A stretch of DNA of 64,000 nt from Filosporella fistucella (taxonomy: Eukaryota > Ascomycota > Leotiomycetes > Helotiales), in assembly GCA_030077755.1 (NCBI GenBank), contig JAQJZZ010000007.1, forward strand, positions 1,054,001 through 1,118,000, read 5' to 3'. Each line of letters starts with the position of its first letter. Within the stretch, counting starts at the first letter, position 1. Of this stretch, positions 46,830-58,287 are shown in pieces. The notes beneath the pieces were generated by a model that worked only from the letters and a program-made list of their open reading frames with translations, searched no databases and was not told the DNA's origin. The position numbers were made by a program, and so were the translations under genes.

Positions 46830-47208
46830 ATGGCATTCGCGTGGAAAGCTTCAGGTCTTACGTACGTCCTGATACCCCTATCGATTATGTGCTCTTCAAT
46901 TGGAGCAGATTTACGGGTCGCATGGAATCAAACTGACAGACATTTCAACAGCTACAACAGGTACCTCTCAGTCGCCGCACGCGTTGTACGACGAAGCTTG
47001 AAGGATGAGAAGCGTTTGGCAGCAGAGCGCAGAGGAGAGATGGAGTTGAAGTTCGCCAAATGGAACGTGAGTGCTTGCAACAGAGGGATTTCCAGACTCG
47101 CAGTATAGACTGACTGTGTATGTGACGCAGAACGGAAAGCAAGGCGACTCTAAAAATCTTGCACAGGCAAATGCTGCAGCAGCCGCAGAGTCAGTTTCGT
47201 CGTCGTAG
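46830..47208 (+). CDS. ATP15: ATP synthase subunit epsilon, mitochondrial
   Basis: Small central-stalk subunit of mitochondrial F1-ATPase. Exons 46830-46861, 46952-47066 and 47131-47208 join in phase to 74 aa. The protein begins MAFAWKASGLTYNRYLSVAA after splicing, the hallmark of mitochondrial epsilon (W-K-x-x-G-L-x-Y-x-x-Y), followed by RVVRRSLKDEKR and AERRGEMELKFAKW, and ends NLAQANAAAAAE. Length and charge pattern agree with fungal Atp15. Intron 1 begins GTACGT and ends TTCAACAG. Without splicing, the frame runs on into a meaningless tail, so the gene is easily mis-predicted. It follows QCR2 on the same strand, another respiratory-chain gene. Confidence 0.94.
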
Positions 47209-47852
47209 GGGTGGATTTGACAGACCTTTGGGGGCAGAGACTGTTAGGGTTGATGGAGCCGGTGCGAAGGGGTTGGCCATGAAGGTCGACTTGTATATGT
47301 GTATTACTTGAGGACGACTGTCAATCAATCAGAAGAGCCTCCAACCCGAAACAGACCTATCTTACTATGCGTGACTCTAGTACGGACAGTTTTGTAATTT
47401 CTCCAACAAGAGGGGCATGTAGGCAATGTTCCCTTATTCTATTAGCTGGACAGTACAGACCTGTGCTCTGCGGAGTGATACATTTTCATTGTCCTTTCTA
47501 GTCATCAGGTAATATGGGCAAGTGTTTTGTGCAAATCAACCGTCTAGTGGCCCAACATAGAGTCAAGCAAAAGCTGGTCCGTAGACCCGTAAGTGATAAC
47601 CGAGTTCACATATGTAGCAGCCATCCAACGATGTATCTTCACTTTACAGATTTGCCGGAAAACCTGCCTGTAGAGACTCTTCACAGTTTCTAGATATTGT
47701 AGTGAACTAAAGGCATCGGACACAGTTTAGACCAAGCGAGCCCAAGTCACCGATTTTCGTAGCGTTCTGAAGCCTATCGACCTTGAAAAAACATTTCAAC
47801 ACCCCACCTAGACCTCGTGTCACCCAAAAAGAGACAAAGTAGTAGCGTAGAC
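47209..47852. other. Intergenic, about 0.64 kb
   Basis: 3' flank of ATP15 and promoter of MAK10. No gene or RNA is seen. Confidence 0.45.
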
Positions 47853-50457
47853 ATGCATAGCAATGCTATGGCTGTTGTCTCTCAAGGTGATCGACTTCAA
47901 ACTGCTGCTTGCCGCCTTGTACTGACGTTTGCTTCCAGAGGTAGAGAATCTTAATATCAACGATGGCGCTCATAATATGTTCTCAGCTTATGACTCTGAG
48001 CACCCGCCTGCTCCAAAGCTGCAAAGTAAAGGAGTTATAGCCATGGATATCACTGAACAGTTTGTCAATGCAGCTACACGTACGCCGCAACCTCGAGCAC
48101 ATCCCCTCTCCCATCCTGATCGATCAAGTCACGTGCTGATGACCTGTTTGTTAGAGCTCGATTTGGGGCAACTGATCAAAGACCATTATTTTACGCTATT
48201 TGAGTCTGTCGGTGCATTAGAAGTATGGCTCTCATTTATAATTATTATTTGATGCTGAAAACTGAGTCTGGTAGATCATGGACCGGAAGATGGATAGTGG
48301 ATACCTTGAGCCGGGTGAAACTATGGAGGATGACTACGATTTCAGTAAAGCTTTGCTTCCCGAGGAAATTTTAGGTATCATCGACCAGCTGATATGTCAT
48401 GAGGTATGTAAAATACTGAGGAGATTTCTAATAATGCTAATTATGAAGATGGCATGGCACATGGGACATCCACTTTCCCAAACGATATTCACCAGTCTTT
48501 ACATCGACAGAATTTTATCGCCGTGCCCACTTAGCCTTGATCAAACCTTGTTTGATCGAGGAGAGGGAGCTTTGGATGAAGAGCCTTTGACCCATCAGAT
48601 TCTGAGGGCATATTGCTTAGGTCTGATCAAAACCTGCCAATATGTGAACATACGTGTGAGATCAGAACATTATTACGAGGTACCTTTCCATGTAGCTTAA
48701 GTCTACTATACGCTTACTTCGCCTCCTAGGAAGAGGATTTTGTCACACATACTTTCAACCGGAGTCTGCTTGAAGGCATTGAACACGAACCAATATTGCA
48801 GCTCATAGAAGCAACATCCCGTTTACTTGCGAAATCAACTGATCTCGAAACAGGAATCAAGGAAGCTCTAGAATGCCGACTCTTGTTCCGGGGAAAATTC
48901 TTGGAGACTGTTGAAGGCGCGGACTCGAGAACTTCTGGTGGCGTCGAAAGGCTTTGGAATGACTTGGCTGCAATCTTGCCAGACATCAAGTCTACTACTA
49001 ATCTCGGCTCTCCAGTACCATCTTCGTTCAGTGTCAAGATCCAACGCAAGCTTGCAAGTACCGTGCCACCTCGACCGATTGTAGATATTAGCTGGGAAGC
49101 TGCGTTTGATCACCTAGAACGACTGTGTCGAGATGCCTGTGTTGCCGTGGAAGTTCTCAATTATCATGACAGTCATAGTCTACTGGTATGCCCTCTGTAC
49201 CCCTGTGCCAAACGATACTAACAGCAACAGACATTCGTCATGCTTTTCCAAGCTCGTAAACCACAACCCTCTGTCTACGTACGTACACTACTTCAGCACT
49301 ATGTATTCGAAGATATGATCATTCTCGGGACGATGTCAATCCGTCAAGTTCTTGATGATGACTTGGCAGCCCTTGTCTTACCAGCTCATGTGCTTCTGGA
49401 TCGAGCAAATGATGAGATCGAAGTTACGCACGATCCAAGACATAATATGGCTGCTCGGATGGAGATATTCCGCGCCAGAGCGGCAGGCTCGTACCTTGAT
49501 ATCATGCGGACCATGTGCCAAAATCGATGCCGCATCCGTCGTACGCTATGCCACACCATCGCCGACTGGGACAACCTTCAACTTGATTCCGAGGAACTTG
49601 ATCAAGAACTTCAGCAGTTCACGAAGGAGACACCTATTCTAGACCGAAACGTCTCAGACGATCCAATCTTCTCATTTCCATTATCTTCATGGTCATACTT
49701 CTACAAGCTGCGACAAATGGAGTGGATCGTTCAAATGGGATTTGAGCTGGAGGTATATCAACCAGATGAGTTGGCACATATGTACTGGTACTTGCAGTAC
49801 CTATCGAAAACACGCTGGCGTCATATCGAACGAATGAAAATCTTCGTCGCCCATGCATTCAACAAATATAGTCAAAGTCCAGACGCTACAAGCGAAAAGT
49901 ACTCGGAGCATGCAAATGCTCTTGCCTTTCTGAACTTTTCGTTCGTGGAATCTGAGGCCATCTCTGACTTTGCGGATGCACTGTCCTGCTTATACACGGT
50001 ACTAAACAGGCTTTCCCTCATCAAAGCACCCCCAAGACCATACAGCGAGGATGAGTTACGACATGAGGTGCGCATGAAGCCATTTATTTCAATTGGGTTA
50101 CCAGAACTTGTCCCATTCGGAGAGATGTCCCAGATGGTCTTGCGGGAGAATGAGTCGAGTTCAGGCCTTCTTTCCTACGCTGGACTTGTAGCTACTTCTG
50201 CAAAGAAGGGCTTCGAGATTCTGAGTAAATTGGACGATAAAGCTGCTTTCTGTCAAGGGTCTCATGATAGCTGGGTAGGCAACATTAAAGCTTGCTTGAA
50301 GGCGTGTATCTTTGCGAGTATTGCGATAGCTGCAACCAAGAGGGCGGTGGATGCAGCGAAAGGGAAGGGGGACGTAAAGATCAGGGTCGAGATACCTACA
50401 ATTGGGACAGGGTATCATGATTGGTGGACTGTTCCAAAGGTGCTTCCGGTGCCTTGA
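47853..50457 (+). CDS. MAK10: NatC N-terminal acetyltransferase auxiliary subunit Mak10 (NAA35)
   Basis: Large auxiliary subunit of the NatC N-alpha-acetyltransferase, which acetylates Met-hydrophobic N-termini; cytosolic. Exons 47853-47886, 47939-48222, 48275-48403, 48449-48679, 48730-49195 and 49231-50457 join in phase. The Mak10 domain is near the N-terminus: MDITEQFVNAA, MTCLLELDLGQLIKDHYFTL and GYLEPGETMEDDYDFSKALL, with LPEEILGIIDQLICHEMAW and HPLSQTIFTSLYIDRI after it. The C-terminal half contains YLQYLSKTRWRHIERM and the Pro/Arg turn IKAPPRPYSEDELRHEVR. The first exon MHSNAMAVVSQ is short and its start is the first of several nearby ATGs, so the exact N-terminus is uncertain. The catalytic subunit gene is not in the window. 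Confidence 0.9.
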
Positions 50458-50856
50458 ATGTTGGTATGGCCTCTTCCATTATTATCGTGATAGAATTCTT
50501 TAGACAGCGGGTTATTTTGGATCGTTCATATGCTCCAAGACACAATTACACAGTTTTCTGCAGAAACCATTGCTATATAATTTGAAAGATGAAGTGTCGT
50601 TCTTTCCATCTGACAATTACTTATTTCCACTAGCCTTGCTGGCTTCGTCATCCATGCTATGCCTCATTTTTGGAACAATTCTGGTCATCCTCAAAGTTTC
50701 ACCTGAATCGCTGTGTAAATTTCGAAATACAGATCTCTAAATACAGATTTACTAGCATCTCACTGGATAAGCCCAAAGAGGAAGTGGCTTGTAGTCTGAA
50801 GCTGCTTTTCATCTACACGCCTGTAATTGGGGCTGAGCATAGACCGTGTATCGGGC
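50458..50856. other. Intergenic, about 0.4 kb
   Basis: 3' flank of MAK10 and upstream region of the ubiquitin-like-domain gene. A missing N-terminal exon of that gene could lie here but I could not identify it. Confidence 0.4.
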
Positions 50857-52506
50857 ATGCGCTCTTCAATTTGTGACTCTCAATTTTCGACTCTTACCCG
50901 TGGAGCAGAAGATGAGTTCAGACATGTTTTGAAAGATCTGGAACACCTAGAAATTGTACTTGAGCAGTTGGATCGAGGAAGTTGGATTTATGGAGCAAAT
51001 CCAGGTCACACCAATGCGATCAAAGGCATGGCACTAACTTGTCAGGCCCCTTTGAGAGACTTTGTAGCAATGTTGGAAAAGTACAGAGGCCTCATTGAAA
51101 TCACTTCCCAGGGACTGAAGGCGAAAATCGATGTTGGAGTTTTGAAAGTTCGTTGGTCCGTCCAAATGACGCAAGAGGGGGAAAGGTTAAGAGCGATTAT
51201 TGTTGCAAAAATTGTATCGATAAAGTTATTGCTTGAATTGGACATGGTGTATGTATATCCACTTGAAATAATAAAAAATACTAACCTCTGCTATTCAGGT
51301 CATCGTTATCGCAAATCAATCCCAGCGTCCAAATGATCGAAGAGTCTGCACGCTCATCTTTAGGCCGGGCAAGGCAGAGATCAGATCAGTGTATGATAGA
51401 ATTCGATAGTTTGAAGAAGTCACAGATGGTAATCTCATCCTCCGGACTCAGTGCTCGTTCAGGCGATGTATCAAGCAACGTGAAACTAACTTTGCTAGAA
51501 CTTGAACGAGGGCGTAAGTCGTCATGTACCAGTTTGTGCTGGTACACAAGTTGTGATCAAGGATTTCAGAAAATCAATGGAGGCACAGAATATAGAGGTA
51601 AAACAGTCTTCGAACAATTTTGAGTCAAACCAGAAGATAAACAATACGACGTTGTTGGGGACGTCGAACAAGGTTGTGCTACATATGGGCAAGTTGGAAA
51701 CGATACTGAGACAGCTCGTCTGGTTGTTTGGCCGGTTCTCTTTAATAACTTCGAAGCTTTTACGACGTGAGCGGTGCTTACTTCTCCCGTTATCAGGCTC
51801 CTTTTTATGTGCAGTGTTGACTTGTGTTTGCAGAAATTTGAAAACGGATCTCGAGATCCATGCTCTTCTACGACAAGCCCAACTCAGCATACCTCGAGGA
51901 CCTGCGACCCCGATCCAAGACATCATTTACTTCACCGATGCTCTCGGTAGAAACCATATTTTGCAGTATAACTACTTCAAACACTGGGAAGTATTTGAGT
52001 CTATGCTCAAATGCACCTTCCAGGGATTTCCTGGGGAGCAAAGGGTGCTGTTAAATCAATATCATGTTCTCAAGAAGCTCAAGTCGACGAGGGACGACCT
52101 TAGGATCGTCGACCGGAAGATATGGCATCAGTATGCTCTTCCCGGATCAGAGATCAAGATGTCAATGATCATTAGTACACAAGTTTTTCTTGAGGGGGCA
52201 TGTTCACGACCGGGATGTCCTGGATCGGATATTTCGCCATATGGCGAGAACAGAACGCTGACTCGGTGGGTTATCTGCGTCTATATACTTCGTTATGAAC
52301 TCTTGCTAATCCGGGACTATGGCAGCACAATATGTCATTTAGACTACCATGTGGATGAAAGAACACAAGGCCCCGTTGACTTCACTCTCAGTTTGAGTGA
52401 TCCCGAGAACTTGAAACGGCTACGAGTGATCTCAAGCAACGAAGCCACTGAACTCCTGGACAGCAAATCGCCTCAACAGAGTCAGGTTGTACCAATTTCC
52501 AGATAA
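50857..52506 (+). CDS. Fungal ubiquitin-like-domain (ULD_2-type) protein of unknown function
   Basis: Exons 50857-51248, 51299-51428 and 51499-52506 join in phase to 509 aa. Both introns have good GTATGT/GTAATC donors and the second a CTAAC branch. The N-terminal part (GAEDEFRHVLKDLEHLEIVL) is the helical 'fungal N-terminal' region found in large families of filamentous fungi. The segment from IYFTDALGRNHILQYNYFKH to the end of WEVFESMLKCTF is a ubiquitin-like (ULD_2) domain, also typical of these proteins. A Cys-containing stretch (CSRPGCPGSD) follows. Members usually begin about 30 residues earlier with a G/V-rich segment, which is not seen, so either an exon is missed or the gene is truncated. 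No function is known for the family. Confidence 0.65.
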
Positions 52507-53703
52507 ATGTCCCTGTGCGAGGACAACCGCAATGTAGCTGACGAGCTAGATGCTTTCAAAATGATACACATTTCGTCTGGGCCAGGAAATGGGCCAAGAC
52601 TTGGTATGAGGACTGTCGATGGTTAAGTTGATCTTGAAGAGTCTTAAAATGAGGTTATGTGTGCATCTCACTGGCGCTTGTCTATAGTAATACAGTGGAT
52701 TGGTGCTAACGGCTTTCCTGAAGACTTTAAGGATATGTGCATCATCTTGAATCTGCAAGGCCACATTTTCTTCGATCTTATAATCAATACCGAGGCTATG
52801 AGATTGGCTCTCATCCAAGGATTCGACGCTGGAAACACGGTTGCCGCAGGCCGTCACGGTACTCAGGTCGAATATCTCGAAATTCTTGACGAGGAACTTG
52901 CCTACTTGTCTCACGTTGTCAGCTGGATACGTAGATCTGGAGCTGAAACTGATGCATCTCTCATTTGGAATTTGACGATGGGCCGACTTCTTTTCCACTC
53001 TCTCACAAAGAACAGAAGATACCAGGGTAGACATTCCACCCGACATCAATGATATCCCAAGACAATATAAGGAGGTAGTCCCTCTAAAAAAAAGCTCGAA
53101 GATGGAATATGAAAGCTGTGATGGAATCCCTCGGTAATTATTCAGAGCGATAGCGGGTACGTTTTTTCCAGAGCCAAGAACAGCTTCATAGGAGTGAGTG
53201 AGGGAGTACATGAATTTAGGGGACTTTCTCTAGCCGAAGCTCCACATCACTCACGTCCTAGAAGGCAAGTGCGACTTGAACAGGTCTGCCCTCTCTGAGA
53301 AAGAACGATTATTCGAGAATCCTGGCCACCATTAAGAACATTTGGCAACTTTTTGAGCCCGATTGAGGCAGATTAGGAGCAGATATGAGGAGGACGAAAT
53401 CTAGAATATATAACTGGTATGATTTCGCGGGCTTGGTACAACAGTATAGAAAGTACGAGCAAACCCTTTTGGGGTTCGAAGACAGAAAGCACAAGGCGAT
53501 AACTGGGACACAGTATCTCCATGATCCAGGTTTTCAGCTTGTTTCGGCCTTGGGTACATGCGACACCAAAGTATGGGAAGTAATTTCAAATGTTGAAGGA
53601 TTTTCAGATAATGTGACAATGAGTATCTCTAATCGCTATACAGAATGGTATCTTAAACATTGCTCAAAATCGATTGTGCCCAACGCCACGCTAGAGGCAA
53701 ACA
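52507..53703. other. Unresolved 1.2 kb with open frames on both strands
   Basis: A minus-strand frame of 221 codons (52546-53211) and a plus-strand frame of 131 codons (52657-53052) overlap. The plus-strand reading (LIQGFDAGNTVAAGRHGTQV, EELAYLSHVVSWIRR) looks somewhat more protein-like. Neither has a recognised domain or clear splice partners. The plus frame from 53385 runs antisense into the transporter 3' end and is probably not real. It may hold a relic or a small gene. Confidence 0.3.
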
Positions 53704-56596
53704 TTAAAAATTCATTGCAGCTCGACTTGCATATTTCTGCCCTGAAGTCTGAGGGGTTTCCCCAACCGGGCTTTCAGGGAGCTCGTGGTCGCTGTCGTTC
53801 TCATCATTGGTATCGTTTCTCTCTGAATTTGCCCTCAATTCTGTTCGTGCTCGATCATTGGCGAATAAAGCTTCGACCTGGGTGAGGACGTGAGGTCCAT
53901 CGAAGATATAGAGGGGTTCCAGATCCGGGCCTTGGCGACGGAGAATGTAGCGGCCTATCCACCATCTTCTGCATGTTAGCAGTTGTTCGATAAAAAGAGT
54001 CAGACTTACGGCAGAGCCTTGGTGAGTTGGTAGTGCATGTGTTTTCGAGTAGGTACTGCGAACACATAATCAAGCTCTTCGAGTGTCCTTTGTTTCGTTT
54101 CTGGTACCCACAGAAATATCATACACAATGCTAGCACATTGAGTGCTGCGTAGAACCCGAAGGCACCCTGTTTGAAATGTTAGAATCTCCTCTTTGCTTG
54201 TAGAGATCTCAGAAAGCTTACCACAATGCTGAATACATTCAGCATTAATGGTACAGTGATACCCAGAATGGCTGCGAAGAATAGATTGATCGCTACGGCC
54301 CATCCCATTCCCACCTCGCGGTGAGAAAGAGGGAAAACTTCTGCTGAATAGGTGAATGGGACAGGACCTTCAAATGTCATTAGCTTTCTGACTGATATTT
54401 CTACTTTTCTGGAAGTCGGAAAGCTAGCTGAAGAGACCACGGCTATGGCTGGGATTCTTGCTTACCTTCACCAGGGCTATAAAAAGCACCATATACATAG
54501 ATAAAGAAAGACATCATGATCACACGTGCATCTTTTGATGGAATAAGACCACAGAGACCGGCTGCCAGCAAGCTCCAAGCCATGTTCGGAAATGTGAAAA
54601 GAAGGAGGCTTCGACGCCCGTAAGTATCTATCGTCCAAATTGCGGGCCAAGCAAATATGAAATTTATCAAGCCGAAGCCCTGTCATAGTCAACATGAGTC
54701 CGGCTAGACATAATTAAATTCGCTGGATGTCTATGACATTGGACGTACAAATGAGACCCAAAGAGCCTTGTCCTCTTCTATTTTAGCTTCAACGAAAACT
54801 GTTGACGAGTAGAACGCAATCACATTTATTCCACTCCATGAAGAGTTAGTATTGGTGTGGGAGCTTACAATAAGAGCAGAGAATCTATGAAATCTGGGGT
54901 TTTGCAAATCGAGTTCTACGTACCACATTTGTTGAGCCATCATCACAGTGAATGCTGCCAAAGAAGCTCGACGTAGGCGAGGAATGGTAAAGAGCTCTAT
55001 GAGTCGTGTCATATAAGCATTGTTCCCGATGATCTGGGCTTCGAGCTCCAACTGCGAGTGGATATAATATAAATCCCTAGCTGCTTGAATTGGGTGATTC
55101 CGAAGTCGGAGCAGAGATCTGTACGCCTTTTGGTAGAGCCCCTTCTTCATATACCATCTTGGGGATTCTGGACAGAAATACACGGCTAAAATGAGAGGGA
55201 CAGCAGGGATGAGTGCAGATCCAAGTTGAAGTCGCCAGAAATCGCCTCCGAACTGTCGAACAATCACATTCGCAGAAAATCCAAGTAATATGCCGAAAGC
55301 GGTCCACATCTGCCATGTCATCACCACTTTATATTACGTTAGTCTGTTAAGATTCCCGTCAAAATGGAAATTCAAGAACGTGAGAAAAGTCCGCATATGA
55401 ATAAATGGCCCGACTTACATGCTCCTCGAATGGTCGCTGGTGAGTTCTCTGCACAATATATTGGTACTGTAGACGCCTTTGCACCCATGCCTATACCCAG
55501 TAAGATCCGGCAAATTAATAATTGATGCCAATTGGTCGTGAACGCCGAACCAAGTACTGTCCACAAACAAAAGTTTGCTGACACAAATATAGTTCCACGA
55601 CGTCCGAGATACGAATTCAACGGTTCCGATACCCAACAGCCAATGAAAGCAGATCCGACCTAGAATTATGACATTTGCCATTAGCTTTACTCTGTGGATA
55701 TGTGTATCGAGGGCACACTCTCTGGGGCATTTAGACCAAATACTGTGTTGGAAAGTGGGTTGCTGTGGAGAGATTTAGAGTTGATACTTACATATGGAGC
55801 AGCATTTATCAGACCAACTAGCAGCTTATCGTGAGTTGATTCACTGTTGATACCGAAGCTCTCCGGGAACCACAAATTTGCTCCGTTACTTCCTGTATTT
55901 GTTCAGCTACCGATTCTCGAAATATAATTGGTTGGTAGTGTACCAGTTTGATCCCATCCTTGAACAGCCGCACCGATGGAACACGTTATGATCGTAAGGT
56001 AAAGTGCTTTCGGTGATCTCCACTATTCACAAAGTCAGCACCGTATGGAGAGTTTATACGAGCCACAGCAGACTCGCTATCGGTGTTTCGCACACAGTGG
56101 CCAGCCATTGGGTGTTAGACTAAACCTCCTACTTGCCTTATGAAGCACTTCACCCCGCAGAGCGTCAATCTCAGATTTGTCCAGAGCTTCTGGGCCTGTT
56201 ATATCCTCATAGTTTTCAGGATCAGCCGCAATAAGAGCACCCTTGCGCAGCAGCGGAAGGACTTCCGTAAGTCCGTTTTTGGTTGCGAAGTCGCCTACAT
56301 CTCGCAAGAGCAGCTCTCTAGGGATACCAGCGAGAGGGTTTTTAATTCTGAGTGAGCGCAACAGATCAGTCGGAAGTCAAAAGTACGCAGGAAGGTAGCT
56401 TCATACCTCCCTTCTAGATCCAAATTGAAGTTAAGCTGTTGTGGATGTGTTTCTAGATCCAGGCCTCTGTACTTCTCGTCCTGAGATCTGCACGTGCCCG
56501 TTAGCGCAAGTCAAATACCTATTGGTATTGTTCAGTGACTAACCTGTTGATAGAATACTCATCCACATGGACAGTATTGCGTTTCCGAGCCGCCAT
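53704..56596 (-). CDS. MFS sugar transporter
   Basis: Sugar-porter-family major facilitator with about nine exons and a long N-terminal cytoplasmic region. The protein starts [18 protein letters not shown], then [18 protein letters not shown] and [18 protein letters not shown] before the first helix ([20 protein letters not shown]). Transporter marks are [93 protein letters not shown] and [19 protein letters not shown]. The C-terminus extends about 90 residues past the last helix and is acidic ([18 protein letters not shown]). The Gln-Gln-x-x-Gly-x-N motif region ([12 protein letters not shown]) is intact once the intron near 54830-54935 is removed. The start is the first ATG before the charged leader. 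The substrate is unknown; polyol or hexose transport is possible. Confidence 0.88.
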
Positions 56597-56801
56597 AGCT
56601 TGAACCCACTTTCTTCAGACCGAGAGAAGTGCGGTCTCGTTGAGCAGCAACTGTCATATATTATCCGACGAGCTGATTCTATAAATTGTTCTAGAGCGGA
56701 GCGGGGGAACAAGGTTGTTATAAAACTTTTGGGTCGGCGTCGGCATGGGCCCCAGTCAACCCAGATCCCGAGAACGGTGAAAGAGCGGGGGGTAAACTAC
56801 A

Positions 56802-56900
56802 TACCTTTACCTTACCTACCTTACCTTCTTTACCTACCTTACCTACCTAGCCTTGCATCTGCACAAGCTGCACTACCTTACCTTACCTTACTTTACCTAC
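56802..56900. repeat. Imperfect TACCT/TTACC pentamer-tetramer repeat
   Basis: Tandem mixture of CCTTA, CCTAC and CTTTA units, densest at 56805-56850 and 56872-56900, interrupted by a short GC-richer stretch. Such C/T repeats are common in intergenic DNA of filamentous ascomycetes. Confidence 0.75.
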
Positions 56901-57582
56901 TGTTTGTGTGCCAGTAATCGTCCCATGTCTTGTCTTGTGAGCTGGACTGGGGCTGTAAAGATTGACTGAGGATAAACTTCAATTGGAGGTCAGCGCGGGG
57001 GATTGGAAATGGTGTGAAGGGACAAATGGGTTGACCACATAGTGAACCCTGCATTCCACATTGAAGCCCAGCCCGGTTCGGAATGGCGCAAACTCTTGTA
57101 AATCTGGCTATTGGAACCGCGGAGGAACTGTTGTCATGTTTTGCATCGTCGATCGAATTGATTATGATTTGCATCGCCTCCACCAAATACCATGGCAGTT
57201 GTCCCACGATGCAAGCAGGTAATACCGTTAGCTGGGCGCGCTGGACCCGCAGAAACCAGCTGCATCCTAAGCCTCGAAATGCTAAGGGTCTCGATAATTT
57301 CTATCAGGCTTCTGACACCGTACCTTTTCCACTTGCCCTTCGTGCGAGCAAAATAAAGTATGTGTGAATACATGTCTCGAAAACTGCTATATCAAACTGA
57401 AAGAAGAAATACTAACAAAATCCATATACTTTGCCACACATTCTTGGCGAGTCGGATTTCAGCTATTGATCCGCTCTTCTCACCTTGGGGATTGACCGTC
57501 TCTTCATACGAGCCAGAAGTGGTAATTTTACAAAGCCGCAAGATTTGATATCGGGTCATCTCGAGCACACCTCCCTCCACAA

Positions 57583-57605
57583 CCTCACCTCACCTCACCT
57601 CACCT
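57583..57605. repeat. (CTCAC)n microsatellite
   Basis: Four and a half perfect pentamer copies of CCTCA. Likely polymorphic in length; no function implied. Confidence 0.75.
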
Positions 57606-58287
57606 AATTTCAGACCCCTCAAAAAAAGTCAAAAAAATACATCAGTCCAAAAATCAAAATAGCAAAAACTCCAGTATCCCCTTCGATTGGGGATACCTTA
57701 GAAAACTGCCGTTGCAATTTTTTGAAGCCGCGAAGATGGTGAATCATGTCTCGATCGATCGTTGAACCGGGGGTCGTTGTTGTTGGCCAAATTTCTTGTT
57801 TCCTCCTCACAGTTTGTCCTGACCACTCCACCAGGGGAACGGCGCCTTCTGCTTGAGGAGAAAATCGTTATTTGAGACTATAAAAGTCGGAGACTTTGTA
57901 TTTTCATTCTCTCTTGCTTTTCCGGCGCCACGTGAACGAACCTGCTTGAGGCACACTGCATGTTTCGGGCCACAGGTTTCATGCTCTTGAGAAGCAAGCC
58001 CCTCAGGCAGCAGAGTTATTTCCCCTGTTTGTGGCATACATTGAGGCTAAGTCCGCCCCAGACTTGCCAGGTCGATGCCTTTGATCGTATACGTCGATGG
58101 CAGAGGAAATTTACGATTGGAAAAGAAATGTGCGGTTCCAGCTTTTCAAAGCAGGATCACCGCGACCTCGTTCTTGCATGTTTTCTTGAATTTATATGCC
58201 CATGAACATCAAGTATGTCACTGGATGATGGCTCAGACCGGGGGTATCTTCTTATATTCGTGAAATGAAAACATGCGCTAGCTCTTA

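Larger units (their letters stand above)
56597..58287. other. Intergenic, about 1.7 kb
   Basis: The longest gene-free stretch in the right half. It contains the simple repeats at 56802-56900 and 57583-57605, T/A runs near 57618-57637 and a CACGTG core near 57929. Short frames on both strands have no recognisable protein. Confidence 0.5.

Noticed and set aside
53385..53885. 166-codon plus-strand frame
   Set aside because: Its second half is antisense to the C-terminal exon of the MFS transporter; the first half has no recognisable motif.
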